DNA of 64,000 bases, from the NCBI RefSeq assembly GCF_900104795.1, contig NZ_FNTG01000001.1, forward strand, positions 3,596,001 through 3,660,000, given 5' to 3'. This DNA is from Burkholderia sp. WP9 (lineage in GTDB: Bacteria; Pseudomonadota; Gammaproteobacteria; Burkholderiales; Burkholderiaceae). The position numbers were made by a program, and so were the translations under genes. The notes beneath the pieces are model-generated. The model was not told the DNA's origin. It worked only from the letters and a program-made list of their open reading frames with translations, and did no database searches. Positions 57,334 through 64,000 of the stretch are shown piece by piece (position 1 is the stretch's first letter; each line of letters begins with the position of its first letter).

Positions 57334-58757
57334 TGTCCGTTCCTGATGGTCCACTTGCCGGTATTGCTGTCGATCGCGCCGCTCAGGCCGTTACGGCCGA
57401 GGCGCTTCGCAAAGTCGGGATCGAGCTTGACCTCCGGCTTGAAGGTCACGTCGAGCCGGCGGTCGTGATAGTCGAGCGCGGCAATGCCGTTGACCGGCAC
57501 CGGCGCCAGCGAACGCGCGAGGCCGTCGGCCAGCACCAGGAAGTCGTCCGGCGACAGCTCACCCGCGGCGATACGCAACTGCTGCAACTGACGCGCCATC
57601 TGGTCGGGCGCATCGAGCACGACAGTCGTTTTGGGGAAGGTAGTGAGCAGCAGTTCGGTCATTTGCGTGTTGATCGCGTCGCGTTGACGCGCCAGCATCA
57701 GCCACTGCACGTTCGCGCCGACAATCGCGATCACCAGCGCGCCGACCGCGAGCAACACCGGCAGGCGCAAACGCCGCAGCGTTGCGCGGTCGAGCCGCCA
57801 CGGCTGCGAAGCGAACTCGAACTGGCACAGGTCGAAGCGGCACTCCAGCGCTCGCCGTGCGAGTTGCTCGAACGGCAACGGGCTCGCCCCGTGGATATAC
57901 GCAGCCAGCCGCGCCGGGCTGTTCGTGGCGAGGCTCGGCTCATTGCCCGGCAATTCGGTGAGCATGTACAACGAGACCGGTGCCGCGCCGGCGAGCGCGC
58001 CGAGTGTCGCGTTCACGGCGTTGGCCGGCACGGCCAGCCCTTCACCTTGCACGCCCCGCGCGATCGCCAGTTCGACACGCGGCACACTGTTGCTCGCGGC
58101 GCTTTCCACCGCGCCTTCGAGCAGCAGGGCGGGCGCGGTCTGCACCACGGCGCCGAGCACGGCAGCCACCATCGGCACCACGGACGCCACGCCGGGCGCC
58201 ACCACCGGCGCGACGCCCGGCAGCGAAGTCGCCACGCTGGCGGAACCCGCCATGGCGGGCTCACCGGCATTCACCATTTCCGCGACTTCGGCGGGCGCGT
58301 TGAGATCGAGCGCGGCGGCCTGCGGCAGGCAGCGTGTGACCGGCACCGCGCGCAAGCTGCGGTGACCGGCGTTGGCGAACGATTCGCAGACAAACCGGAA
58401 CCAGCCGCGGTCGATGATCGCCAGCAACTGCCGGCCGCCCGCGAGCGGTTTCGGATCGACGGCGATGTGACAGGTCTGCGGGTCCTGGATCAGTTGATCC
58501 TCGACGATATTCGGCAACGCCTGACGCAGCCGCGGGCCGCGCAGCGGCGGCAGCGTGGCGGGCATCATCAGCAGGTCGCGCGCGGCGACCATCAGCACTG
58601 TCGTGGTGGCGCGCGGCAGCAGCGCGAGCGCCGAACGGCCGGCACGCTGGGTGCGCCCCGACTTGTCGAGCAGCACGAACGGCAACTCCGGCAGTTGCCA
58701 TTCCTGCGACGGCACCGCCGGATCACGCGGCGGCAATAGAACGATCAGCGTGCTCAA
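57330..58757 (-). CDS. gspL: Type II secretion protein L
   Basis: This 475-residue protein has a cytoplasmic actin-like domain that binds the ATPase GspE, a long Ala/Val/Pro-rich insertion (about residues 155-215), a membrane helix (LPVLLAVGALVIAIVGANVQ) and a periplasmic domain. The start is TTG at 58757, preceded by GAGAG. The insertion is unusual for GspL and lies in the cytoplasmic part. Confidence 0.9.
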   Translation of the reverse strand: MSTLIVLLPPRDPAVPSQEWQLPELPFVLLDKSGRTQRAGRSALALLPRATTTVLMVAARDLLMMPATLPPLRGPRLRQALPNIVEDQLIQDPQTCHIAVDPKPLAGGRQLLAIIDRGWFRFVCESFANAGHRSLRAVPVTRCLPQAAALDLNAPAEVAEMVNAGEPAMAGSASVATSLPGVAPVVAPGVASVVPMVAAVLGAVVQTAPALLLEGAVESAASNSVPRVELAIARGVQGEGLAVPANAVNATLGALAGAAPVSLYMLTELPGNEPSLATNSPARLAAYIHGASPLPFEQLARRALECRFDLCQFEFASQPWRLDRATLRRLRLPVLLAVGALVIAIVGANVQWLMLARQRDAINTQMTELLLTTFPKTTVVLDAPDQMARQLQQLRIAAGELSPDDFLVLADGLARSLAPVPVNGIAALDYHDRRLDVTFKPEVKLDPDFAKRLGRNGLSGAIDSNTGKWTIRNGQ

Positions 58758-58785
58758 AGGCCACTCTCTCTGGGAAAGGCGTTAT

Positions 58786-60531
58786 TCATAGTTGGTCTTC
58801 TACTCGCACGATACGCGTAGTGTGAGTCAATGCGTCGCGATAGACGAGTGTCGTGCGGTCCACCTCGGCGCGTTCGTGCTGCACGCGGCCGTGGATCAGG
58901 AAGTAATTCGAGTTGACGTCGAGTTCGTTCGGATCGATCGAAACCGATTGCACGCCGGCGCCGCGCAACGCGAGCTGTACGTCGCCGGCGTTACGGAAAA
59001 ACACCGTCTGCCGGCGCGCGACGAAGGCTTGCGCCGTCGACACGCTCATTCCGGGGATGACCGCCGCGATCACTTCGGCGGAGGCCGTGTTCACGTTGAC
59101 GGCCGAAACGGTCGGCAACACGGTGACGAACGGGCGCAAGCGCGCGACCATCTCGGGCGTATAGCCTGGAATGTCGAGTAGCGAGTCGACGCTGGTCATT
59201 TGCAGCGGCGCGTTGGCCGAGCTGTCGTTGCTTTCTTCGATACCGGGTTTGTCGGTGAAGCTGCCGCCGGTGGCGCCGCCTTGAACCTGCGGGGTCGCTG
59301 TCGTGCCGTTCACGGACGTGACCGTTTGAAAGCGGGTGGCCGATTGCGCAAGGCTTGCGCGGACCTGGATTGCCGTGGTTTTGGCCAACTGGCTGTTCAG
59401 GCCGAGCGACACGAGCAGGCGCTGATAGGCGCCGATCTGGTTCATGTCCAGTTGCATGACGCCGGGGGCGGGGCTCTCGACCAGATTCCGGAGGTTGAAT
59501 TTCGCCTGGGCGTCTTCGATTGAGCCCGATAAATAGGTATCTGCGCCTTGTTGCGCGCGCACTTCGCCGATCTGGCCGAGGAAATCGGATAGCCGGGTTT
59601 TGGCGATGGGGACGCCCCATAGGCCGCCCAGGTACGTGATGCCGGCTGAGGTGTCGCCCTCCGAGCGGAGGATCAGGCGCGTCCAGTCTAGCGCGCCGCG
59701 GGCTACCCATTGGGCCTGGGATAGGAGGCGCTGGTTTTCTATTCGGCGGATTTGGACTTGTTGGCGCCAGAGCATGCCGGAGACCAATATGGCGGATAGG
59801 GCTACTACCAGTAGGGCGCTGATGATTGCTACGCCTTTCTGGGTTGGTTGGGTTTGGTTTTTGTTGTTGGCCTTTCCTTGCTTTCTTAGTGGTCTATTGG
59901 CGTTGCCCCTGTGCGGGGCGGCACCTACTTTCTTTGCCGCGGCAAAGAAAGTAGGCAAAGAAAGCCGCTTCACACCGCCAATGCTAAGCGGGTCCCCCGC
60001 ACAGTCACGGTAGTGGCCCATCTGGAATCCGTCATCCCGCACACTCCCCGCCCGTGACAAGGCAGTCATACCTCCCGCCTCACACTGCGTGCTCGCCGGA
60101 ACGGCAGGCAGGGAACACCATCGGTTAAGCTCGCCCTCGCGGGTGCCGTCGGCTTCGCCTCGGCTGGGAGCGGAAGCGGACCGAAGATGGTTTGAGATAC
60201 GGCGACGAGTTGCAAAGGGCCGTTGGTTTTGTGATGAACCGCTCGGCGCGCGCAGCGCCGCCGGAACGGATGACGGCTTGGTCACTGTCGTTTGCTGTGC
60301 GAGGGATCGTTCGTCAATCGCGCCACTACCGTGGCTGCGCGAGGGCTCCGCTTGTACGTTAGCGGTGTGAAGCCGCTTTCTTTGCTTACTTTCTTTGCGG
60401 CGGCAAAGAAAGTGAGTGCCGCCCCGCACAGGGGCAACGCCAATAGACCACCGTGAAATCAAGGAAAGGCCAACACCCGAAGACCACACCGAGACCCACA
60501 CTTCCCGCGGAGAAAAAACAAAACCCTTCAT
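58786..60531 (-). CDS. gspK: Type II secretion minor pseudopilin GspK with repeat-derived N-terminal extension
   Basis: The C-terminal ~355 residues are a normal GspK: a prepilin-type segment QKGVAIISALLVVALSAILV with no Glu at +5, as expected, and then the large alpha domain (SIEDAQAKFNLRNL, VNVNTASAEVIAAVIPGM). The frame, however, stays open upstream for ~225 codons to an ATG at 60531 that has a good ribosome site (GGAGAG) just after gspJ. Nearly all of that extension is encoded by an interspersed repeat (59866-60475). No ATG or GTG lies between the repeat and the pilin segment; the nearest are GTG/TTG codons inside the repeat. Either the native start was displaced by the insertion, or a much longer pre-protein is made. 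Whether GspK is functional is uncertain. Confidence 0.8.
   Translation of the reverse strand: MKGFVFSPREVWVSVWSSGVGLSLISRWSIGVAPVRGGTHFLCRRKESKQRKRLHTANVQAEPSRSHGSGAIDERSLAQQTTVTKPSSVPAALRAPSGSSQNQRPFATRRRISNHLRSASAPSRGEADGTREGELNRWCSLPAVPASTQCEAGGMTALSRAGSVRDDGFQMGHYRDCAGDPLSIGGVKRLSLPTFFAAAKKVGAAPHRGNANRPLRKQGKANNKNQTQPTQKGVAIISALLVVALSAILVSGMLWRQQVQIRRIENQRLLSQAQWVARGALDWTRLILRSEGDTSAGITYLGGLWGVPIAKTRLSDFLGQIGEVRAQQGADTYLSGSIEDAQAKFNLRNLVESPAPGVMQLDMNQIGAYQRLLVSLGLNSQLAKTTAIQVRASLAQSATRFQTVTSVNGTTATPQVQGGATGGSFTDKPGIEESNDSSANAPLQMTSVDSLLDIPGYTPEMVARLRPFVTVLPTVSAVNVNTASAEVIAAVIPGMSVSTAQAFVARRQTVFFRNAGDVQLALRGAGVQSVSIDPNELDVNSNYFLIHGRVQHERAEVDRTTLVYRDALTHTTRIVRVEDQL
59866..60475. repeat. Interspersed repeat with long terminal inverted repeats, inserted at gspK 5' end
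   Basis: Both ends carry near-perfect inverted repeats of ~90 bases. The outermost block reads GGCCAACA with AAGGAAAGGCC. Next is CCAATAGACCAC, then GTTGCCCCTGTGCGGGGC. Then comes the palindrome CTTTCTTTGCCGCGGCAAAG (left) or its GCGGCGGC variant (right). The innermost block is AAAGCGGCTTCACACCGC. The ~380-base centre has no transposase. From memory, this sequence type recurs in Paraburkholderia genomes. It behaves like a non-autonomous mobile or recombination-spread element. No frame on either strand looks like a native protein. Confidence 0.75.
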
Positions 60532-60532
60532 C

Positions 60533-61219
60533 TCACTCTCCGACGAGAAAAACCCGAGTCACCGGCCGAGCCAAAGACGTCGCTCCGACACTAACCTGCA
60601 ACCCCGTCACCGACCGCGGCAGCGGCGCACTCCCCAGCTGGGGCACTTTCAGATTATTGTCCGCCTCCGTAATGGCACTCTGCACATCGCCCATCTGCGT
60701 AGTCCAACCCACTTTCGGCACATAAACCTGCGCGGAAATCGAACCGACACCGCCCATCAAGGGCACACCACTCCATCCGTCACCTTCGCTACCGCGCAGC
60801 GCCCGCCGCAACTCGCCCATATTGCCCAAGGGCGGCGAGGCATACCGAATCACACGCCCACCAGACACCCGATACCGCACCACCTGCAAGCGCGGCGCCG
60901 CCCCGGGCAAATTCATCTGCCGTACGATCTGCAACACGCTGCCCGACACCGACACGGCCGGCTGCCCAGCCTCGTCATCCGATGCGGCTTGGCGCGCGTC
61001 GATCCGCATCTGGTCGAACAGCTGCGCGAAGACGCGCTCGTCTTCCATCGCGTTCGTAATGGTCTGCCGGCCGCGAATGATCTGGTCGAGCCCGCGCCAC
61101 GACAGCACGGCAATCACCGCCAGGATCGCAATCGCCACCAGCAATTCGATCAGCGTGAAGCCGCGCGCGCCCCTCGCGCGTGACAGGCGGCGGCGCTCAG
61201 AGCGAACGGTTGTTTTCAT
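60533..61219 (-). CDS. gspJ: Type II secretion minor pseudopilin GspJ
   Basis: This 228-residue protein has a prepilin leader (RGARG|FTLIELLVAIAILAVIAV, Glu at +5) and the GspJ domain. Its start lies inside the end of gspI (23-base overlap). It forms the pseudopilus tip with GspI and GspK. Confidence 0.94.
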   Translation of the reverse strand: MKTTVRSERRRLSRARGARGFTLIELLVAIAILAVIAVLSWRGLDQIIRGRQTITNAMEDERVFAQLFDQMRIDARQAASDDEAGQPAVSVSGSVLQIVRQMNLPGAAPRLQVVRYRVSGGRVIRYASPPLGNMGELRRALRGSEGDGWSGVPLMGGVGSISAQVYVPKVGWTTQMGDVQSAITEADNNLKVPQLGSAPLPRSVTGLQVSVGATSLARPVTRVFLVGE

Positions 61220-61613
61220 TCGCGACCACCGTCACCATCTGAGCCAGATTGCCGGAGCCGCCCGGCATCGTCACCATCACTTCCACACGACGAAACACCG
61301 GATTCGGCGTTGCCGTCACATGCTCGGTACAGATCAACTGCAAGTTGCCTTGCGAACAATCGAAGCTCGTCGAGCCTACGTTCGGCCACGCATGCGCCAG
61401 ATGCAATTGCGCCAGCGTATTGTCAGCACTCCAGCCCGCCAGCAAGCGGCGGTGCAGATCGGCCTCGCCGCTCGCGAGACTCCCCACCGCGCGCAACGAC
61501 GCCGCCAACGCCACCGCGATGATCGCCAGCGCGACCAGCACTTCGATCATCGTAAAACCGCGCTGCGCGACATGGATCTTTTCGCGCGCCACCCTGCTCC
61601 TGCAACGACGCAT
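61197..61613 (-). CDS. gspI: Type II secretion minor pseudopilin GspI
   Basis: From ATG 61613 the product is 138 residues, with a prepilin leader AQRG|FTMIEVLVALAIIAVAL (Glu +5) and a typical GspI body. The start is one base after the gspH stop. A longer frame to 61724 is spurious. Confidence 0.93.
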   Translation of the reverse strand: MRRCRSRVAREKIHVAQRGFTMIEVLVALAIIAVALAASLRAVGSLASGEADLHRRLLAGWSADNTLAQLHLAHAWPNVGSTSFDCSQGNLQLICTEHVTATPNPVFRRVEVMVTMPGGSGNLAQMVTVVANENNRSL

Positions 61614-61614
61614 C

Positions 61615-62208
61615 TCAGTGCACCTCGTAGCGGCCATTGCCGGTGCCGACGATCGTCGCGCTCCCGGCCGCCGAAAACAGCGTGATCCGCACGGGCACGT
61701 CGATCGCCTCGGTACCGAACACAATTCGGCTCGGCTGCGTATCCGAACCCGGATAGTCGATGCTCACGCCCGTTACGCCGCCTTCCCAGCGACGCGGCCC
61801 AAGCAGATCGTCACGCAACGGACGCCAGCCGTCTTCGGTGCGCAGGTCGAAACGGAAGCCGCCTTCAACCGGTTGCCAGGCAATCGGCCGCGCGCGCACC
61901 TGCGCTTCGTCGCCGGCCGATTCGAACAGCAGCGCGAGACGCTGCGCTTCCTCGTTCAGATCGGTGCGTGGATTGCGCGTGACCGTCAACGCGGTCAAGG
62001 ACACCAGCAGGCCCGCAATCACCAGCACCACCAGCATTTCCAGCAGCGTGAAACCCGCCGCGCGTTGCCGGCCGGCGCGCGCGCTCGCGTCACGTGAGCA
62101 CGACACGCGATGAAGGCGCGCGCGGGCACACGCCGCGCGCGGCAACGAAGCCGTACACGGAGTGTCCACGCAGGACTTGCAAGCGGACAATCGTATAGTG
62201 CCGGCCAC
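61615..62208 (-). CDS. gspH: Type II secretion pseudopilin GspH
   Basis: The pilin segment AAG|FTLLEMLVVLVIAGLLVSL and the C-terminal GspH fold are clear. The start is not: GTG 62208 gives 197 residues with a 51-residue leader, while GTG 62106 gives 163, closer to family length. Neither has a good ribosome site. Confidence 0.85.
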   Translation of the reverse strand: MAGTIRLSACKSCVDTPCTASLPRAACARARLHRVSCSRDASARAGRQRAAGFTLLEMLVVLVIAGLLVSLTALTVTRNPRTDLNEEAQRLALLFESAGDEAQVRARPIAWQPVEGGFRFDLRTEDGWRPLRDDLLGPRRWEGGVTGVSIDYPGSDTQPSRIVFGTEAIDVPVRITLFSAAGSATIVGTGNGRYEVH

Positions 62209-62274
62209 GAACGATCAGCTCACAATCAAACGACAACACATCGAAGAGCGCGTAAGAATCATCTCCTTAACTGC

Positions 62275-62739
62275 CTACTGCCACGAGCCGACGTCGGCAT
62301 CGTTGCCTTCGCCGCCCGCCTTGCCGTCCGCGCCATAGCTGAACACGTCGATCTCGCCGTGCACACCCGGATTCAGATATTGATAGGCATTGCCCCACGG
62401 ATCGTTCGGCAGACGTTCGAGATAGCCGCCGTCCTTCCAGTTGTTCGGCACGGGGTCCGTGCTCGGCTTTTCGATCAGCGCGCGCAGACCTTGCTCCTGC
62501 GTCGGATAACGGCCGTTGTCGAGACGATAGAGCTTGAGCGCCTGCATGACCGTTCCGATGTCCTGCTTGGCGGCCACACGCCGCGCCTCGTCGGGACGGC
62601 TCATGATTTTTGGCACGATCAACGCGGCCAGAATGCCCAGAATCGCGATCACGACCATGATTTCGATCAGCGTAAAACCGCGCTGACGTCGGCTGCGCGG
62701 ACCCGCGATTTCATGACGGCGAGTGGTCGACAGTTGCAT
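62275..62739 (-). CDS. gspG: Type II secretion major pseudopilin GspG
   Basis: This 154-residue protein has leader RQRG|FTLIEIMVVIAILGIL (Glu +5), the conserved NGRYPTQEQGLRALIEKP and the calcium-site tail SYGADGKAGGEGNDADVGSW. It forms the pseudopilus shaft. The start has a GAGGT site. Confidence 0.96.
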   Translation of the reverse strand: MQLSTTRRHEIAGPRSRRQRGFTLIEIMVVIAILGILAALIVPKIMSRPDEARRVAAKQDIGTVMQALKLYRLDNGRYPTQEQGLRALIEKPSTDPVPNNWKDGGYLERLPNDPWGNAYQYLNPGVHGEIDVFSYGADGKAGGEGNDADVGSWQ

Positions 62740-62968
62740 AGCTTGCTACCTCTTTTCAGGTGAAATTTTCGACTGGGCGGAATTTATCGTTCAGCGAACA
62801 GGGTGCCATTGAACACGTCCGGCCGGTCATTTTAATGTCATGGAGTTGAAGGGTCGTAAGAAACCGCCGGGCCGCCACAAGTTTGCTCACGCGCTCGCGG
62901 AGCCTCGTGCAAAGCGCCTGGTTAGAGGGCGCTTTCAACCCAACGCAATTTTCACAATAGTCCGTACA

Positions 62969-63391
62969 ATGATGCGCATGAACGCCATCCAAATCCGCCT
63001 TCTGTCGCTCGCGCTGTTCGCCGTGTTCTGCGCGACGCTGACCTATTGGGTCATCACGCTCAGCACGATGTCCGGTGCGCCGTTGCCCGCAGCGGCTGCG
63101 CATGCGCAGGTCTCGACCGACCAGGCCGCCACGCTGTTCGGCGGCCAGCTCACGCGCAGCGCCAACCAGGACGTGCGACTGTTCGGCATCCTCGCGTTGC
63201 GGGAAGGCGCCGCGGCTATCGTCAGCGTCGGCGGCGAACCGCCCCATGCGGTGTCGCTCGGCAGCGCGCTGATGCAAGGCGCCAAACTCTCCGAAGTCCG
63301 TGCCCGCTCGATCATCATCGACCGCAATGGCGCGCACTCCGAAGTGTTCCTGCCGGCCAACCCCGCAGGTCCGACGATCTACGTGCGCTAA
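62969..63391 (+). CDS. gspC: Type II secretion protein C, short form
   Basis: This 140-residue protein has one membrane helix (LLSLALFAVFCATLTYWVI) and a homology-region domain (LFGILALREGAAAIVSVGGE ... GPTIYVR). It links the inner-membrane platform to the secretin. It is read opposite to gspF and gspG, as in other Burkholderia clusters, and lacks the PDZ domain of E. coli/Vibrio GspC. ATG 62969 or 62978 are the likely starts. Confidence 0.88.
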   Translation: MMRMNAIQIRLLSLALFAVFCATLTYWVITLSTMSGAPLPAAAAHAQVSTDQAATLFGGQLTRSANQDVRLFGILALREGAAAIVSVGGEPPHAVSLGSALMQGAKLSEVRARSIIIDRNGAHSEVFLPANPAGPTIYVR

Positions 63392-63486
63392 AGTCACGCA
63401 CCGAACAAACCGTCGCTGCACCGATTGCGCGGTCACCGCGCCGATAACCGGCACGCTCATCGCGCAATCCAGCCGCTCTCCCGGCC

Positions 63487-64000
63487 TTACTGCACCAGGT
63501 TGTTCAACTCGATGATCGGCAGCATCACCGCCAGCACGATCACCAGCACCACGCCACCCATCGCCAGAATCAGCAACGGCTCCAGCAGACTCGTCAGGAA
63601 CATCGTGCGGCGCTCGAGTTCGCGCGCTTCGCCATCAGCCGCGCGGTCGAGCATCGTGGTCACGTCGCCGGTCGCTTCGCCCGAGCGGATCAGGTGAACC
63701 AGCACGGGCGGAAAGGTCTTCGTATTGCCGAGCGCGCGCGATAACGACGTGCCCTCGCGAACGCGCACGATCGCATCGTCGATGTTCTCGCGCATGGCGT
63801 TGTTGCTGAGCGTTTCGGCTGCTGCTTGCAGCGCCCGCAGAATCGGCACGCCGGCCGCCGTGAGAATGCCGAGCGTGCTGGCAAAGCGCACAGTGTTGTA
63901 GCCGCGCACGAGTTTGCCGAGCAGCGGGGCGGTCAGCAGCCAGCGGTCGAAAGCGAGGCGCGGGCCGGGCTGCTTGAGAATGGAGCGCACCAGATACGAC
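63487..64000 (-). CDS. gspF: Type II secretion inner-membrane platform protein GspF, partial (5' part beyond window)
   Basis: The 170 C-terminal residues visible are the second GspF domain: KLVRGYNTVRFASTLGILTA, GVPILRALQAAAETLSNN, LIRSGEATGDVTTMLDRAAD, and the last membrane helix ending in IIELNNLVQ. The frame is open to the right edge. Confidence 0.94.
   Translation of the reverse strand, partial: SYLVRSILKQPGPRLAFDRWLLTAPLLGKLVRGYNTVRFASTLGILTAAGVPILRALQAAAETLSNNAMRENIDDAIVRVREGTSLSRALGNTKTFPPVLVHLIRSGEATGDVTTMLDRAADGEARELERRTMFLTSLLEPLLILAMGGVVLVIVLAVMLPIIELNNLVQ

Noticed and set aside
59866..60475. CRISPR array or guide RNA locus
   Set aside because: Repeats are inverted ends of one element, not regularly spaced direct repeats; no CRISPR array was seen anywhere in the window.

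Overview
The window looks like chromosomal DNA of a GC-rich betaproteobacterium of the Burkholderiaceae, most likely Paraburkholderia. This is an inference from the gyrB-dnaN-dnaA / rpmH-rnpA-yidD-yidC-mnmE block, the gspF/gspC/gspGHIJKLMN arrangement, the L-arabinose oxidative genes and a Paraburkholderia-type interspersed repeat. No database search was possible.

Layout. (1) 1-~5441: the tnsA-proximal end of a Tn7-like transposon, read leftward as tnsA-tnsB-tnsC-tniQ, with tniQ running off the left edge. It sits immediately downstream of gyrB. (2) 5493-17377: the conserved replication and ribosome block. gyrB, dnaN and dnaA face left; rpmH, rnpA, yidD, yidC and mnmE face right. A perfect DnaA box lies between dnaA and rpmH. 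Two paralogous XRE-type regulators are inserted between yidC and mnmE. (3) 17491-18832: a lone P4-type integrase gene framed by 13-bp direct repeats; its protein has no catalytic tyrosine. (4) 19011-19581: two small envelope proteins. (5) 19869-28710: a complete Wsp-type chemosensory operon (wspABCDEFR) ending in a diguanylate cyclase. (6) 28730-36550: an AceE/MdeB-type pyruvate dehydrogenase E1 with a divergent Lrp regulator, an SDR, a GlxA-type AraC regulator, a HIT protein, SpeG and small secreted proteins. (7) 36820-45071: an L-arabinose uptake and oxidation operon (ALDH, araF, araG, araH, arabonate dehydratase) with a divergent LysR regulator. (8) 45215-50589: YaeQ, a VOC protein, ada-alkA for alkylation repair, and gshA. 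(9) 50801-55996: a lipoprotein, a MarR-EmrB efflux pair and a NodT-like outer-membrane factor. (10) 56016-64000: a type II secretion cluster (gspN to gspG facing left, gspC facing right, gspF cut by the right edge) carrying a ~0.6 kb interspersed repeat at the gspK 5' end.

Strongest candidates for something new. First, a Tn7-like element whose TnsD/TniQ-type protein may target the 3' end of gyrB; its cargo and any guide system lie left of base 1. Second, a lone tyrosine-less integrase kept between att-like repeats. Third, an arabinose-operon aldehyde dehydrogenase with both the catalytic cysteine and the oxyanion-hole asparagine changed to serine. Fourth, a gspK reading frame that stays open through an inserted repeat. 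Fifth, tandem XRE regulators with shared operator-like repeats.
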